A DNA stretch of 64,000 bases from AV80 sp035536995 (GCA_035536995.1 DATLNB010000049.1:62001-126000), one strand, 5' to 3'. Positions 1-9,209 are shown, counted from the stretch's first letter. Notes: generated by a model not told the origin, from the sequence alone. Made by a program: numbers and translations.

Positions 1-1
1 T

Positions 2-457
2 GCGCGGTTGCATGCGGCGACGGCAGATCATCTCGAGCAGGTCAATGCGGCGGAAATCGCCGCTCTTGCCGAGGCTGGTGTGCAACCGGTGCTCCTTCCA
101 GGTTCGGTCTACGCGCTCGGAAAGACCCGCTATCCGCCCGCCCGCGAGATGATCGCGGCTGGCCTTGGTGTTGTGCTCGCGACTGATTTTAACCCGGGCT
201 CATCGCCCACGCCATCGATGCCGATGGTCCTTTCGCTGGCCACGACTCAAATGAAGATGACCCCGGCGGAATGCCTGACGGCAGCCACCCTTAACCCTGC
301 GTACAGTTTGAGCCGGGGCGAAAAGATCGGCTCGCTCGAGGTCGGGAAGCGCGCGGATTTTGCGATTTACAACTGCGCTGATTATCGGGAAATCGCGTAT
401 TACTTCGGCGTGTCGCTGACGCACTCTGTCTACATCCGCGGCGAGCCAGTGCTCTAG
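2..457 (+). CDS. hutI: imidazolonepropionase, C-terminal part (5' end outside window)
   Basis: The visible 150 or so residues match the C-terminal half of imidazolonepropionase, the third enzyme of histidine degradation, which hydrolyses imidazolone-5-propionate to formiminoglutamate in the cytoplasm. The features that identify it are a TADHLE stretch (metal-site His), the VLLPG segment, the ATDFNPGSSP motif carrying the metal/catalytic Asp, and a closing amidohydrolase beta-sandwich segment (GKRADFAIYN). The frame is open to the first base of the window, so the start lies upstream; the TTG at position 8 is an internal codon. No other hut genes are visible. The family assignment is secure. 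Confidence 0.9.
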   Translation, partial: ARLHAATADHLEQVNAAEIAALAEAGVQPVLLPGSVYALGKTRYPPAREMIAAGLGVVLATDFNPGSSPTPSMPMVLSLATTQMKMTPAECLTAATLNPAYSLSRGEKIGSLEVGKRADFAIYNCADYREIAYYFGVSLTHSVYIRGEPVL

Positions 458-507
458 CGCTTGCGCCGCCATCCGCGGCTACGGCCGCAGAAGAGGACTG
501 CCTCACC

Positions 508-536
508 TTGCGCTGGCTGACTGCCACCCGTAACGT
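508..536 (+). promoter_or_regulatory. putative sigma70-type promoter of tig, very short leader
   Basis: A TTGCGC box (508-513) and a TAACGT box (531-536) are separated by 17 bp. The -10 ends 9 nt before the ATG at 546, so transcription would begin about 3 nt before the start codon. No Shine-Dalgarno sequence precedes the gene. Inference from sequence only. Confidence 0.35.
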
Positions 537-545
537 CGCTCCGCT

Positions 546-1886
546 ATGAAAGTGGAAGTGGAGAACCAGCCCCCGGGGATGGCGACGTTGCGGATCGAGC
601 TCCCGCCGGATGCCGTTAGTAAGGAATGGGACTCGATTGCCAGTAATTACTCACGCCATGCGCGCATTCCGGGTTACCGCCCGGGTAAGGCGCCGAAGCA
701 GGTGATCGAGAAGAAGTTTAGGAAGGAAATCCAGGAGGAACTGACGAAGACCCTCGTTTCGCGGAGCTACCACGAGGCGGTCGCCGAAAAACAGCTGAGA
801 GTGGTGTCGCTTACGGACGTCGGGGACGTGGAGTTCGGCGACGACCGCTCGATGCGTTTCCGGGCCACGGTGGTAACCGCGCCTGAGTTCGACCTTCCCG
901 ATTACAAAACGATTCCGGTTCAGCTCCCAGACGCGACTGTCTCAGCGGAGGAAGTTGATACGGCGCTGGAAAGATTGCGCGATCAGGCAGCGGACTTTGT
1001 GGATGTGCCGGATCGGGACCTCGCGATGGGCGATTTTGCGGTCATCGACTTTACCGGGGCGATCGACGGCGTGGCGATCAGCGAGATCGTGCCCGAAGCG
1101 AGCAAGAACCTCCATGGCGGGAAGAAGTTTTGGCTCCACCTCGCGCCCGACAATTTTCTTCCGAAATTTTGCGAACAAATTGTTGGGATGAAACCCGGGG
1201 ATACTCGCAGCGTCCAGGTGGATTTACCGGCAGATTTCCCCGTGACGGAGATCGCCGGGAAAAAGGCGGACTATGCCGTCACACTCGACGAGCTGAAGGA
1301 GAAGGTTCTTCCGGCAATAGACGAAGCTTTTGCGGGAAAAATGATGCCCGGAAAAAGCCTGGCCGATTTGCGGCACGCCATCGAACACAATCTCGAGCAC
1401 GAAAAAGAGCACGAGCTCGAGCGCGCGAAAGAGCAGCAAATCGTGAAGTACCTGCAGGAACGGATCAGTTTTGATCTGCCGCCCCCATTGTTGAAAAACG
1501 AAACGCGGCGCGCTCTGAACGAGCTCGTTCATCGAAATCGTGAGCGCGGAGTCCCGGACGAGCTTCTAAAAGGAAAAGAGAAAGAGCTGATCGAAGGCGC
1601 CGGATCCCTGGCCGCCCATCGCCTTAAAACGAACTTCATTCTTCACCGGATCGCGGAGGCGGAAAAGCTCGAGGTCACTCGCGAAGAAATCGATGAGCGC
1701 ATCCGCGCGCAGGCGGCGCACTACAATGTTTCTGTCGAAAAAATGAGAAAAGAAATCGAGGAAAACGATCGTCTTAACGGCCTTGCGGAAGAGATCCTGC
1801 TGGGTAAGACCCTTGATTTTTTGAAGGCAAATGTTAGCGTCGAAACGACATCGGAAAAGGCGGCGGCCAGCGCTCCGCCGGAATAA
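546..1886 (+). CDS. tig: trigger factor, ribosome-associated chaperone/PPIase
   Basis: 446 residues, normal for trigger factor. It binds ribosomal protein L23 at the exit tunnel and shelters nascent chains. The N-terminal ribosome-binding domain carries the signature loop GYRPGKAP (about residues 41-48, normally GFRxGxxP). The central FKBP-like domain follows (about 150-250, with FAVIDFTG), then a long helical, charged C-terminal domain (about 265-430) forming the chaperone arms. It is the first gene of a tig-clpP-clpX run, an order conserved in many bacteria that links folding to degradation. ClpP starts 3 nt after its stop, so the genes are probably cotranscribed. Confidence 0.95.
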   Translation: MKVEVENQPPGMATLRIELPPDAVSKEWDSIASNYSRHARIPGYRPGKAPKQVIEKKFRKEIQEELTKTLVSRSYHEAVAEKQLRVVSLTDVGDVEFGDDRSMRFRATVVTAPEFDLPDYKTIPVQLPDATVSAEEVDTALERLRDQAADFVDVPDRDLAMGDFAVIDFTGAIDGVAISEIVPEASKNLHGGKKFWLHLAPDNFLPKFCEQIVGMKPGDTRSVQVDLPADFPVTEIAGKKADYAVTLDELKEKVLPAIDEAFAGKMMPGKSLADLRHAIEHNLEHEKEHELERAKEQQIVKYLQERISFDLPPPLLKNETRRALNELVHRNRERGVPDELLKGKEKELIEGAGSLAAHRLKTNFILHRIAEAEKLEVTREEIDERIRAQAAHYNVSVEKMRKEIEENDRLNGLAEEILLGKTLDFLKANVSVETTSEKAAASAPPE

Positions 1887-1889
1887 ACC

Positions 1890-2585
1890 ATGACTGCCGC
1901 CCACAAAAATTTCTCCCAATCTGTTCTTATCCCGATGGTGGTCGAGCAAACCGGCCGCGGGGAACGCAGCTACGATATTTACTCGCGCCTGCTGAAGGAT
2001 CGCATCGTTTTTATCGGCACACCGATCGACGATCACATCGCGAACCTGGTCATCGCGCAGCTCCTCTTTTTGCAGATGGAGGATGGCAAGAAGGACATCA
2101 ACATCTACATCAATTCGCCGGGCGGCTCGGTCACAGCGGGTCTTGCCATTTACGATACCATGCAGTTTCTGACCTGTGACGTAACAACGTACTGCCTCGG
2201 GATGGCAGCAAGCATGGGTGCCGTCCTGCTTTGCGCCGGCACAAAAGGGAAGCGTTTCGCGTTGCCGAACTCGGACATCATGATCCACCAGGTTTCCGGC
2301 GGAGCGCAAGGGCAGGCGAGCGACGTCGAGCGACAGGTCGAATACATGTTCAAGCTGAAGAAGCGCCTGATCAAGATCATCGCGCAACACACCGGCAAAC
2401 CGGAAGAACAGGTGCGGCTGGACTCCGACCGCGATTATTATATGTCGGCGGCCGAAGCGAAGGCTTACGGCTTGGTCGACGAAGTGATCAAGTCACGCAA
2501 GGAAGCACAGCTCCTCGACGGGGCGACTCCGGAGGCGGCAACGGCGATCGCGGAGGCGGCTTTGCCGAAAAAGATCGAGGAATAG
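1890..2585 (+). CDS. clpP: ATP-dependent Clp protease proteolytic subunit
   Basis: 231 residues. This serine peptidase forms the double-heptamer barrel that degrades substrates fed by ClpX or ClpA. The catalytic triad is visible: Ser108 in GMAASMGA, His133 in IMIHQ and Asp182 in SDRDYYMS. The NSPGGSV oxyanion-loop segment precedes it. The C-terminus runs about 20 residues beyond the usual end and is Ala/Glu-rich, a mild oddity. It lies 3 nt after tig and 24 nt before clpX, the usual operon arrangement. Confidence 0.96.
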   Translation: MTAAHKNFSQSVLIPMVVEQTGRGERSYDIYSRLLKDRIVFIGTPIDDHIANLVIAQLLFLQMEDGKKDINIYINSPGGSVTAGLAIYDTMQFLTCDVTTYCLGMAASMGAVLLCAGTKGKRFALPNSDIMIHQVSGGAQGQASDVERQVEYMFKLKKRLIKIIAQHTGKPEEQVRLDSDRDYYMSAAEAKAYGLVDEVIKSRKEAQLLDGATPEAATAIAEAALPKKIEE

Positions 2586-2609
2586 AAGCTGCTCTTTTGA
2601 TCTCCTGAT

Positions 2610-3887
2610 ATGGCGCGCGCTTCCAACCTCACCATGTGCTCCTTTTGTGGCAAAAGCCACGCTGAGGTCCGCAAACTTATTGCCGGGCCCGGCGTCTACA
2701 TTTGCGATAGTTGCATCAACGTCTGCAAGAGTATCCTGGATAAGGAGCTGAACGAAGACGCCCGGCGCCAGTCGTCCACGATTCGCGTCCCCAAACCCGC
2801 CGATATACGCCGGTCGCTCGACCAATATGTAATTGGGCAGGATACCGCTAAAAAGACGCTTTCCGTCGCGGTCCACAACCATTTCAAACGCGTGCTCCAG
2901 AGCGCGCCTGCGGACAGTTCGGCGGCGTTTCAACCCGATCCCTTCGCCGACGTCGAGATCGAGAAGAGCAACATCCTTCTGATCGGTCCGACCGGCTCCG
3001 GAAAAACTTTGCTCGCCAAAACGCTAGCCAAGATCCTCGACGTTCCGTTCTGTATCGCGGACGCGACGACCTTGACCGAAGCCGGTTACGTTGGTGAGGA
3101 CGTGGAGAACATCATCCTGCGTCTTTTGCAGAACGCCGATTACGACGTTAAACGCGCCGAAATCGGCATCGTCTACATCGATGAGATCGACAAGATTGGG
3201 CGCAAGACCGACAACGTCAGCATCACCCGCGACGTGTCCGGCGAAGGCGTTCAGCAGGCGCTCCTGAAGATTCTGGAAGGAAGCACGTGCAACGTTCCGC
3301 CCCAGGGCGGCCGGAAACATCCGCACCAGGAATATATCCAGGTTAACACCGAGAAGATCCTCTTTATCTGCGGCGGCGCGTTTGTCGGGCTCGACAAAAT
3401 TGTTCAGAAGCGTATCGGCCAGCGGACGATGGGCTTCAACAGCCCGACATTGGAAGTAGAAGCCGCCCTCGCGAAGGAAGCGGTCCGCCATGTCGAACCG
3501 GAAGATTTGTTGAGCTTCGGGATGATCCCTGAATTCATCGGACGCTTGCCGGTGATCAGCGCACTCGACGCGCTTACCGAAGAAGAAATGGTCGCGATTC
3601 TGACCGACACGAAGAACGCGATGATCAAGCAGTATACAAAGCTCTTTTCGATGGAAGGCGTCCGCCTCAGCGTGACGAAGGATGCGTTGAAAGCTTTGGC
3701 GGCGCAGGCGGTAACCAAGGGGACCGGCGCGCGGGCACTCCGCTCGATGCTCGAGCGGATCATGCTTGAGATCATGTACGATGTGCCCAGCCGCGAAGAC
3801 ATCGCGGAGGTCACGATCAACCGCGCCGTCGTCGAGGGCAAAAAGCTGCCGTTGATCCGAAAGAAGCAGGACAAGGACGCGGCCTGA
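2610..3887 (+). CDS. clpX: ATP-dependent Clp protease ATP-binding subunit ClpX
   Basis: 425 residues. AAA+ unfoldase that recognises tagged or damaged proteins and threads them into ClpP. The N-terminal C4 zinc-binding domain (Cys pairs in MCSFCGK and YICDSCINVC, residues about 10-40) is followed by Walker A GPTGSGKT, the pore-1 loop GYVGEDV, Walker B with DEIDKIG, and an arginine-finger/sensor-2 region (GTGARALRS) near the C-terminus. All expected parts are present. It closes the tig-clpP-clpX run. A short GC-rich inverted repeat follows the stop but has no T-tract. Confidence 0.97.
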   Translation: MARASNLTMCSFCGKSHAEVRKLIAGPGVYICDSCINVCKSILDKELNEDARRQSSTIRVPKPADIRRSLDQYVIGQDTAKKTLSVAVHNHFKRVLQSAPADSSAAFQPDPFADVEIEKSNILLIGPTGSGKTLLAKTLAKILDVPFCIADATTLTEAGYVGEDVENIILRLLQNADYDVKRAEIGIVYIDEIDKIGRKTDNVSITRDVSGEGVQQALLKILEGSTCNVPPQGGRKHPHQEYIQVNTEKILFICGGAFVGLDKIVQKRIGQRTMGFNSPTLEVEAALAKEAVRHVEPEDLLSFGMIPEFIGRLPVISALDALTEEEMVAILTDTKNAMIKQYTKLFSMEGVRLSVTKDALKALAAQAVTKGTGARALRSMLERIMLEIMYDVPSREDIAEVTINRAVVEGKKLPLIRKKQDKDAA

Positions 3888-3969
3888 TCGCGCGCTGGCG
3901 CGCGCAACATTACAGGGTTATTCGGTTGAAGCGCCGATTCGGAACGCTTCAGCGCTTTGACCTTTCAAC

Positions 3970-5193
3970 GTGACCACCGTCGTCATCAACACGGGCACTG
4001 AGCTTTTGCTCGGTGATGTGGTCAACACACACCTCGGCTTCATTGCTCGCGAGATTTTTCCGCTCGGGCTTCGAGTTGATCGCCAGGTCGCGGTCCCGGA
4101 TGGAGAGTCGATCCGAGAGGCGATTGCCGGCTCGCTAGGCGCCGCCGAAATAATTTTTGTTACCGGCGGGCTTGGGCCGACAACCGATGACATCACGCGC
4201 GAAATCACGGCGGACCTATTCGGCCTGAAATTGGTGCACGATCCGGCAATCCTAAGCGCCATCCAACAACGAGCGGCAAAACGCGGATTCCGCCTAACCG
4301 ACCGGGTAGTACGTCAGGCCGACGTGCCGGAGGGCGCGACTGTCTTGCCGAACGAACACGGAAGCGCGCCAGGGCTTCATCTTCCCGCAGCAGATGGTAA
4401 ACGGCCGCACCTCTTTCTCCTTCCGGGGCCGCCGCGAGAATTGCATCCCATGTTTCGCGAATCTGTTCTGCCGATTCTCAATGCAATTGTGCCCGCGAAG
4501 CAAGAACTGGAGCGGCGAGTATTTAAGATAGCGGGGATGGGCGAATCCCTCGTGGAAGAGGCCGTAGGCTCGAGGTTGCTCGAGCTAAAGGGCCTCGAGC
4601 TGGCATACTGCGCCCGACCGGGCGAGACGGAGTTGCGCTTGGTCGGGGCACCGGCGGTCGTTGAACAGGCTTCACAAATCGCGCGAAGGCTGCTCGGTGC
4701 TGCAATCTTCTCGGACAACCACCGCGCACTGGAAGAAGTGATTGTGGGAATGTTAAGGGAGCGCGGCCAGACACTGGCGGTCGCCGAATCCTGCACCGGC
4801 GGATATTTGGCCCACCGGATTACGAACGTCCCAGGAGCCTCATTGGTTTTCCCTGTCGGTTACGTTACCTATTCCAACGAGGCTAAAGTGAGTTCGCTCG
4901 GGGTCGACCCGGCGCTGATCGCCGAGCACGGCGCCGTTAGCGCCGAAGTCGCCAAAGCGATGGCCGAGGGGACCCTGCGAGATAACAACGCGGATTTCGC
5001 GTTCGCCACGACTGGGATCGCCGGGCCTTCGGGCGGAAGCGAAGAGAAACCAGTTGGAACGGTATTTATCGCGCTATCCGGCCCGGATGGACCCACGGAA
5101 GTCGCACGACGTTTCTTTCCGGATGATCGCGCGACGTTCAAAGAGCTGGTCACGCAAAACGCGCTGGACATGCTGCGGCGAAGATTGCTGTAG
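3970..5193 (+). CDS. cinA: CinA family protein, MoeA-like domain plus NMN deamidase domain
   Basis: 407 residues starting at GTG. The N-terminal MoaB/MogA-like domain (about 1-170; NTGTELLLGDVVNTH and TGGLGPTTDD) is known in the family as an ADP-ribose/pyridine-nucleotide pyrophosphatase. The C-terminal PncC domain (about 250-405; AESCTGGYLAHRIT and TTGIAGPSGGS) is an NMN amidohydrolase that recycles pyridine nucleotides. Both halves look intact. It follows clpX on the same strand after 82 nt with no clear promoter. The competence role implied by the old name is not supported by anything here. Confidence 0.93.
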   Translation: MTTVVINTGTELLLGDVVNTHLGFIAREIFPLGLRVDRQVAVPDGESIREAIAGSLGAAEIIFVTGGLGPTTDDITREITADLFGLKLVHDPAILSAIQQRAAKRGFRLTDRVVRQADVPEGATVLPNEHGSAPGLHLPAADGKRPHLFLLPGPPRELHPMFRESVLPILNAIVPAKQELERRVFKIAGMGESLVEEAVGSRLLELKGLELAYCARPGETELRLVGAPAVVEQASQIARRLLGAAIFSDNHRALEEVIVGMLRERGQTLAVAESCTGGYLAHRITNVPGASLVFPVGYVTYSNEAKVSSLGVDPALIAEHGAVSAEVAKAMAEGTLRDNNADFAFATTGIAGPSGGSEEKPVGTVFIALSGPDGPTEVARRFFPDDRATFKELVTQNALDMLRRRLL

Positions 5194-5236
5194 ACCGCTC
5201 CGTCGAGGTGCCAGCACTACGAAGAAAGGGGGGAGA

Positions 5237-5267
5237 TTGACTCGCCCTGGCGGCGCTAGTATATAGT
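5237..5267 (+). promoter_or_regulatory. strong sigma70-like promoter predicted to give a leaderless mRNA
   Basis: TTGACT (5237-5242) and TATATA (5260-5265) are spaced by exactly 17 bp, with an overlapping TATAGT at 5262-5267. The GTG start codon is at 5274, where transcription itself should begin. There is no Shine-Dalgarno sequence in between. Confidence 0.5.
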
Positions 5268-5273
5268 AACCGC

Positions 5274-7631
5274 GTGAAAACGCTCCTCTCGGCGTTCCTC
5301 CTCGTTTTTGCTACTTTCTCCGCTCCCGCGTCGATTTTCGTCGTAACCAACACCAGCGACTCGGGGCCTGGTTCCTTACGCCAGGCGATCGCCGACGCGA
5401 ACGGAAGTCAAGCCGGACGTCCCCATCAGGTCCATTTCAACATTCCGGGGGCCGGCGTCCACACCATCAACCTTTTGTCTCCGCTGGCTACTTATGACAT
5501 AACAATTGACGGCTATACGCAGCCTGGCGCGAAACCAAACACTCTCGCCGTCGGGACTGACGCCGTTCTGCTCATTGAGATAACCGGAAACAAGGCTCAA
5601 CCGAGCGGCAAAGCCTTCGAGGCTCGTCAGTTCAGCACAATCCGCGGGTTGGTAATCAACGGTTTTGCGATAGACGTCGATGTTCGGTCCTTCTTCGGGT
5701 CGAACGCTACGGTCGTCGGCTGTTATTTGGGGACGAACCCCACCGGGTCGGCGTCGATTCCTCCAATCCAGGATTATTTGCCGGTCAACGTAGATGGCTT
5801 CGGGCTTGGGGCCAACATCGGCGGAGCCGCGCCGGCCGACAGGAACGTGATTGCGGGTCCCGTTAAAATCCAACACGGCAGTTTGGGCCAACCTAGTACG
5901 TATGGCGCCGTTGTCGGCAATTACATTGGGGTGAGCGCGGATGGTAAGTCGTTTCTCGCGCCAGCCGCTTCGGTTTTGGTGTTCTTCAACGCGCGAGGCG
6001 CTGTCACCGGCAATGTCATTGCGGGGGGCGTTTCATTTGTAGGTATCGGCGGGAGCACGATCCAAGGAAATTTCATCGGAACTGATGCAACCGGGATGGT
6101 GGCGTCGCCAGGCGGATACGGCGTCGGCCTCGGTTCAGCGCGCACGTCACCCCAGAGTGGCAACAACACGGTGGCGCAGAACGTGATCGCAGTTTCCGAT
6201 AGCTCCGCCGCAGTCGCGCTTTTCGAGTCCAGTAGCAACAGCTTTCGGGGGAATTTAATCGGCGTAGGAAAGGACGGGAAGACGCGACTGGGAAATAACC
6301 GCCAGGGGATCTTGTTCAGCGCGGACTTTTATTTGTCCAACAAGAACATCGTCGGCGGTCCGAATGCAGGAGACGGCAACATCATCATGTTTGGAACCGA
6401 GGGAAATCGGGGAACGAATTCACCGCCTCCTGCCGGGGTCGCCGCCAGACCCGATCCCTGTAGCAATATCATCACCGGCAATTCTATTTCGGGCACGGGA
6501 GGTTTGGCCATCGATCTCGGAATGCAAGGCGTTACACCTAACGACTCCGAGGATGCCGATGGGATTCAGAACTATCCCGTTTTGAATTACGTGGCTTTTG
6601 CAAACGGTTTGGTGCGGGTCGGCGGTACGCTCAACAGCGTCCCGAACACGGCATTCCGAATTGAGCTTTTCGGCAACGACACTGCCGATCCGTCCGGGTA
6701 TGGCCAAGGCCAAACCTACCTGGGCTTCACGGAACTCACGACGGACGGGAACGGCAACGCGTCATTCGACGTGACGTTACCCGCGCCCGTCAGCACCCGA
6801 GCGATAAGCTCCACCGCGACCGGCCCAACTGGCACCTCCGAATTTTCGGCGAGCTTTTTCGCGAAGCTTCTCAATATCTCAACCCGTGCAAACGTGCAGA
6901 CTGGCGATAACATCGCGATCGCCGGATTCGTCATCACCGGCAGCGTTCCCAAAACCGTTTTGCTGCGAGGGGTTGGGCCGTCGATGACGGCAAGCGGCGT
7001 TCCGGCGGCTGCAGTGCTCCAGGATCCTCACCTCTCCGTATTCGACAGCTCGAACACGCTCCTCTCTGAGAACAACGATTGGAAGGATTCGCAGGGAAGC
7101 GCCATCCAGGCGACCGGGCTGGCGCCCACCAAGGACAAGGAGTCAGCTGTCCTGCTGAGTCTGCTCCCAGGCGCCTACACAGCGCAATTAACCGGGGTGA
7201 ATCAGGGTACCGGCATAGGCCTGGTCGAGGTCTATGATCTGACGCTCCTCGGCTCGCAGTTGGCGAATATCAGCACGCGCAGCGTCGTAGGGACCGGAAA
7301 CAACATTATGATCGCCGGGTGTATCATCGCACCGAACACCGGCCGGACCTCAACTGTTCTGGTGCGCGGCATCGGTCCATCGCTCTCCGGTATTGCCAAC
7401 CGTCTCCCGGACCCAGTTATCGAATTGCACGACAGCAACGGCCTCTTGCTTGCGAGCAACGATGACTGGAAAACAAACCAGGCGACCGTTGAAGCGACCG
7501 GCATTCCTCCGACAGACGATCGAGAGTCCGCATTGGTAGCGGATCTGCTGCCGAGCAGCTATACGGTCGTGCTTCGCGGGAAAGACAACGCCACGGGCGT
7601 AGCCGTAGTCGAAGTCTATCGTCTCCCCTAA
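5274..7631 (+). CDS. secreted right-handed beta-helix protein with two C-terminal NISTR-type repeats
   Basis: 785 residues from a GTG start. A Sec signal peptide (about 1-20, hydrophobic core LLSAFLLVFATF) is followed by the VVTNTSDSGPGSLRQAI motif typical of secreted beta-helix proteins. A long Gly/Asn-rich solenoid comes next (about 30-450; repeated GN.I.G and NFIGT units). The C-terminal quarter is a tandem pair of about 125-130-residue modules (about 533-660 and 663-785). Each begins NISTR, contains an LxRGxGPS segment and an NDDWK/NNDWK stretch, and ends in a VEVY motif. The protein is probably surface-associated or extracellular; the repeats may be an attachment or export domain. Ligand and substrate are unknown. 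The gene stands alone with its own promoter. Confidence 0.8.
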   Translation: MKTLLSAFLLVFATFSAPASIFVVTNTSDSGPGSLRQAIADANGSQAGRPHQVHFNIPGAGVHTINLLSPLATYDITIDGYTQPGAKPNTLAVGTDAVLLIEITGNKAQPSGKAFEARQFSTIRGLVINGFAIDVDVRSFFGSNATVVGCYLGTNPTGSASIPPIQDYLPVNVDGFGLGANIGGAAPADRNVIAGPVKIQHGSLGQPSTYGAVVGNYIGVSADGKSFLAPAASVLVFFNARGAVTGNVIAGGVSFVGIGGSTIQGNFIGTDATGMVASPGGYGVGLGSARTSPQSGNNTVAQNVIAVSDSSAAVALFESSSNSFRGNLIGVGKDGKTRLGNNRQGILFSADFYLSNKNIVGGPNAGDGNIIMFGTEGNRGTNSPPPAGVAARPDPCSNIITGNSISGTGGLAIDLGMQGVTPNDSEDADGIQNYPVLNYVAFANGLVRVGGTLNSVPNTAFRIELFGNDTADPSGYGQGQTYLGFTELTTDGNGNASFDVTLPAPVSTRAISSTATGPTGTSEFSASFFAKLLNISTRANVQTGDNIAIAGFVITGSVPKTVLLRGVGPSMTASGVPAAAVLQDPHLSVFDSSNTLLSENNDWKDSQGSAIQATGLAPTKDKESAVLLSLLPGAYTAQLTGVNQGTGIGLVEVYDLTLLGSQLANISTRSVVGTGNNIMIAGCIIAPNTGRTSTVLVRGIGPSLSGIANRLPDPVIELHDSNGLLLASNDDWKTNQATVEATGIPPTDDRESALVADLLPSSYTVVLRGKDNATGVAVVEVYRLP

Positions 7632-7636
7632 CCGAC

Positions 7637-8311
7637 TTACGGTTCGACCCGGACGGGCGTGCCGACTTTGACCCGCGCGTAAAACGCCGCCGCCGCCGGT
7701 TCCGGCATTCGGATACAGCCATGCGATGCGGGATACCCCGGTAGAACACCCACGTGCATACCGACGCCTTCGCCAGTCAGCCGCATGAACCATTTCATCG
7801 GAGCGCCCACATAGTGCGTTCCGCTGGGTGCGGAATCGATCCGCGCGCTAATGCCGCCCCGCACCACCCGGCCCTTCGAGTCGACATAGTCGCCGTAAAT
7901 GCTCGAGCGATGGTCCTTGTCTTTTTCCAGGATTTTAAAGCTGCCGGTCGGGGTGCTATGACCGCGTTTGCCGGAAGAGATTGGGCTATCGATCCCGATT
8001 TCGTCCCCCGCCAAAAGGTAGGCGCGCTGCTTGGAGATCGAGACAATGACATGCGCCGTTTCAGGCGTGATCTTTTGCAGGATTGCGTTGTTCGTGACGA
8101 TCGGCGGCTGTTTGGAGATGAGCTCGTTCGCCTTTTTCATCGGCTGCGTCGGCGTGGGCGATGGTCGCGGCCGATTCGGAAGCTGCGGCGCTTTTACCGT
8201 GGGTGAAGGAACGGGACGAGGTGGACTCCGCCGGGCGATCTGCGCGTTGGCGTGGCAACACAAAAGCACCAGAACGGCAACCGGGATGAAGCGAAGGAGA
8301 CGCGAGATCAC
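7637..8311 (-). CDS. L,D-transpeptidase, YkuD family, secreted
   Basis: 224 residues from a GTG start preceded by GGGAG at 10 nt. The N-terminal signal sequence (about 1-24, ending HANAQ) is followed by a Pro-rich linker (about 25-60) and then the YkuD catalytic domain. The signature HVGVLPGYPASHGCIRM near the C-terminus holds the catalytic His and Cys. Such enzymes form 3-3 peptidoglycan cross-links or anchor proteins to the wall. Its start is 6 nt after the stop of the upstream secreted-protein gene, so the two form an operon and probably work on the same envelope structure. The exact substrate cannot be told from sequence. Confidence 0.9.
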   Translation of the reverse strand: MISRLLRFIPVAVLVLLCCHANAQIARRSPPRPVPSPTVKAPQLPNRPRPSPTPTQPMKKANELISKQPPIVTNNAILQKITPETAHVIVSISKQRAYLLAGDEIGIDSPISSGKRGHSTPTGSFKILEKDKDHRSSIYGDYVDSKGRVVRGGISARIDSAPSGTHYVGAPMKWFMRLTGEGVGMHVGVLPGYPASHGCIRMPEPAAAAFYARVKVGTPVRVEP

Positions 8312-8317
8312 TTTAAT

Positions 8318-9202
8318 TTAGCTCCCAACATACGTGTCCACGCGTTTCAGCCAACCCGGCAGCCAACGCCCTTCATTTCGTGCCGGCGGCGAATTGCGGA
8401 CCCGGTTTTTCAACACGGTCCGGGCCGATTCGGCAAAGTTTTTCACGGCCGCGCGGCCGCTGTTTTCCTCGGTCATTCCTTCCAAGACTTGCAACAAGCC
8501 CCAACCCTGTCCTGCGTATCGCTCGGTTGCAAGAACACCTTCGCCCTTAAAATTGACATAATCCACGAGGGCGTAGCAACCCATCGCGGTGGTGGCGACG
8601 GCATCGAACCGGCGCTGGACGGCCGCCTGGTTGGATGCCCCGCCTTCGGCGAGCATTTTCGGGAGCGCCTCCCGCAGTCGCTTCACGAGAAATTCCGCCT
8701 GAACATCAATCGTCCGGGCCAGAAACTCGCGCAGCTCTTTCATCGATGCGCTCTGGGCCGCGGCGTTGAACTGGGCCCGTGATTCCCAGGGGCACGGACC
8801 TTTTTCCGCCACCACACCCGGCAGCTTCGCTCCCCGAGCGGCGGCGAATTCGACGAATTTCGGGAAGCTCTCATCGAAGGGGCCCCGCACCCCCTTGGGG
8901 TACCAAATAAAGTGACCAATCCCGAGCGAAGCAAAATTTTCTCCAGTGTTCCAGGAGGTCAGGCCGGCGATCGTCCCGCCGCACTCGTTTTGCCAGATAC
9001 GGTTGCCGATTCGCCGGGTTTCGGCCGGTGAAAGCTGAATTGCGGCGCGCGCAGAATCGGAGAGCGCCACGAGAAAAACGGCCGCCAACAGGGCCGGGCG
9101 GAGGGGCGCTCCCCAGCAGCTTGACGCGGGTATTTTCTGCTCTAGCGTGCCACTTCCCGGAGCGCCACGACCCAAAGGCTTAACCACGGCGCCCGGCCTC
9201 AT
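8318..9202 (-). CDS. conserved secreted protein of unknown function
   Basis: About 295 residues. A hydrophobic signal segment (LLAAVFLVALSDSARA) precedes the mature part. The mature protein has a conserved-looking core, NECGGTIAGLTSWNTGENF then SLGIGHFIWYP, and a later GWGLLQVLEGM segment. Glu/Thr/Asn clusters near the N-terminus plus Trp/Gly-rich loops recall a lysozyme-like fold, but no catalytic signature can be proved. Being first in an operon with an L,D-transpeptidase suggests a cell-wall role. The start is unresolved: ATG at 9223 or 9202, or a downstream GTG, all leave an unusually long n-region before the signal core. Confidence 0.65.
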   Translation of the reverse strand: MRPGAVVKPLGRGAPGSGTLEQKIPASSCWGAPLRPALLAAVFLVALSDSARAAIQLSPAETRRIGNRIWQNECGGTIAGLTSWNTGENFASLGIGHFIWYPKGVRGPFDESFPKFVEFAAARGAKLPGVVAEKGPCPWESRAQFNAAAQSASMKELREFLARTIDVQAEFLVKRLREALPKMLAEGGASNQAAVQRRFDAVATTAMGCYALVDYVNFKGEGVLATERYAGQGWGLLQVLEGMTEENSGRAAVKNFAESARTVLKNRVRNSPPARNEGRWLPGWLKRVDTYVGS

Positions 9203-9209
9203 CCTGCTT

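Noticed and set aside
3888..3906. Terminator after clpX
   Set aside because: The GCGCGC inverted repeat has no T-tract and the spacer to cinA is short, so I did not call it.
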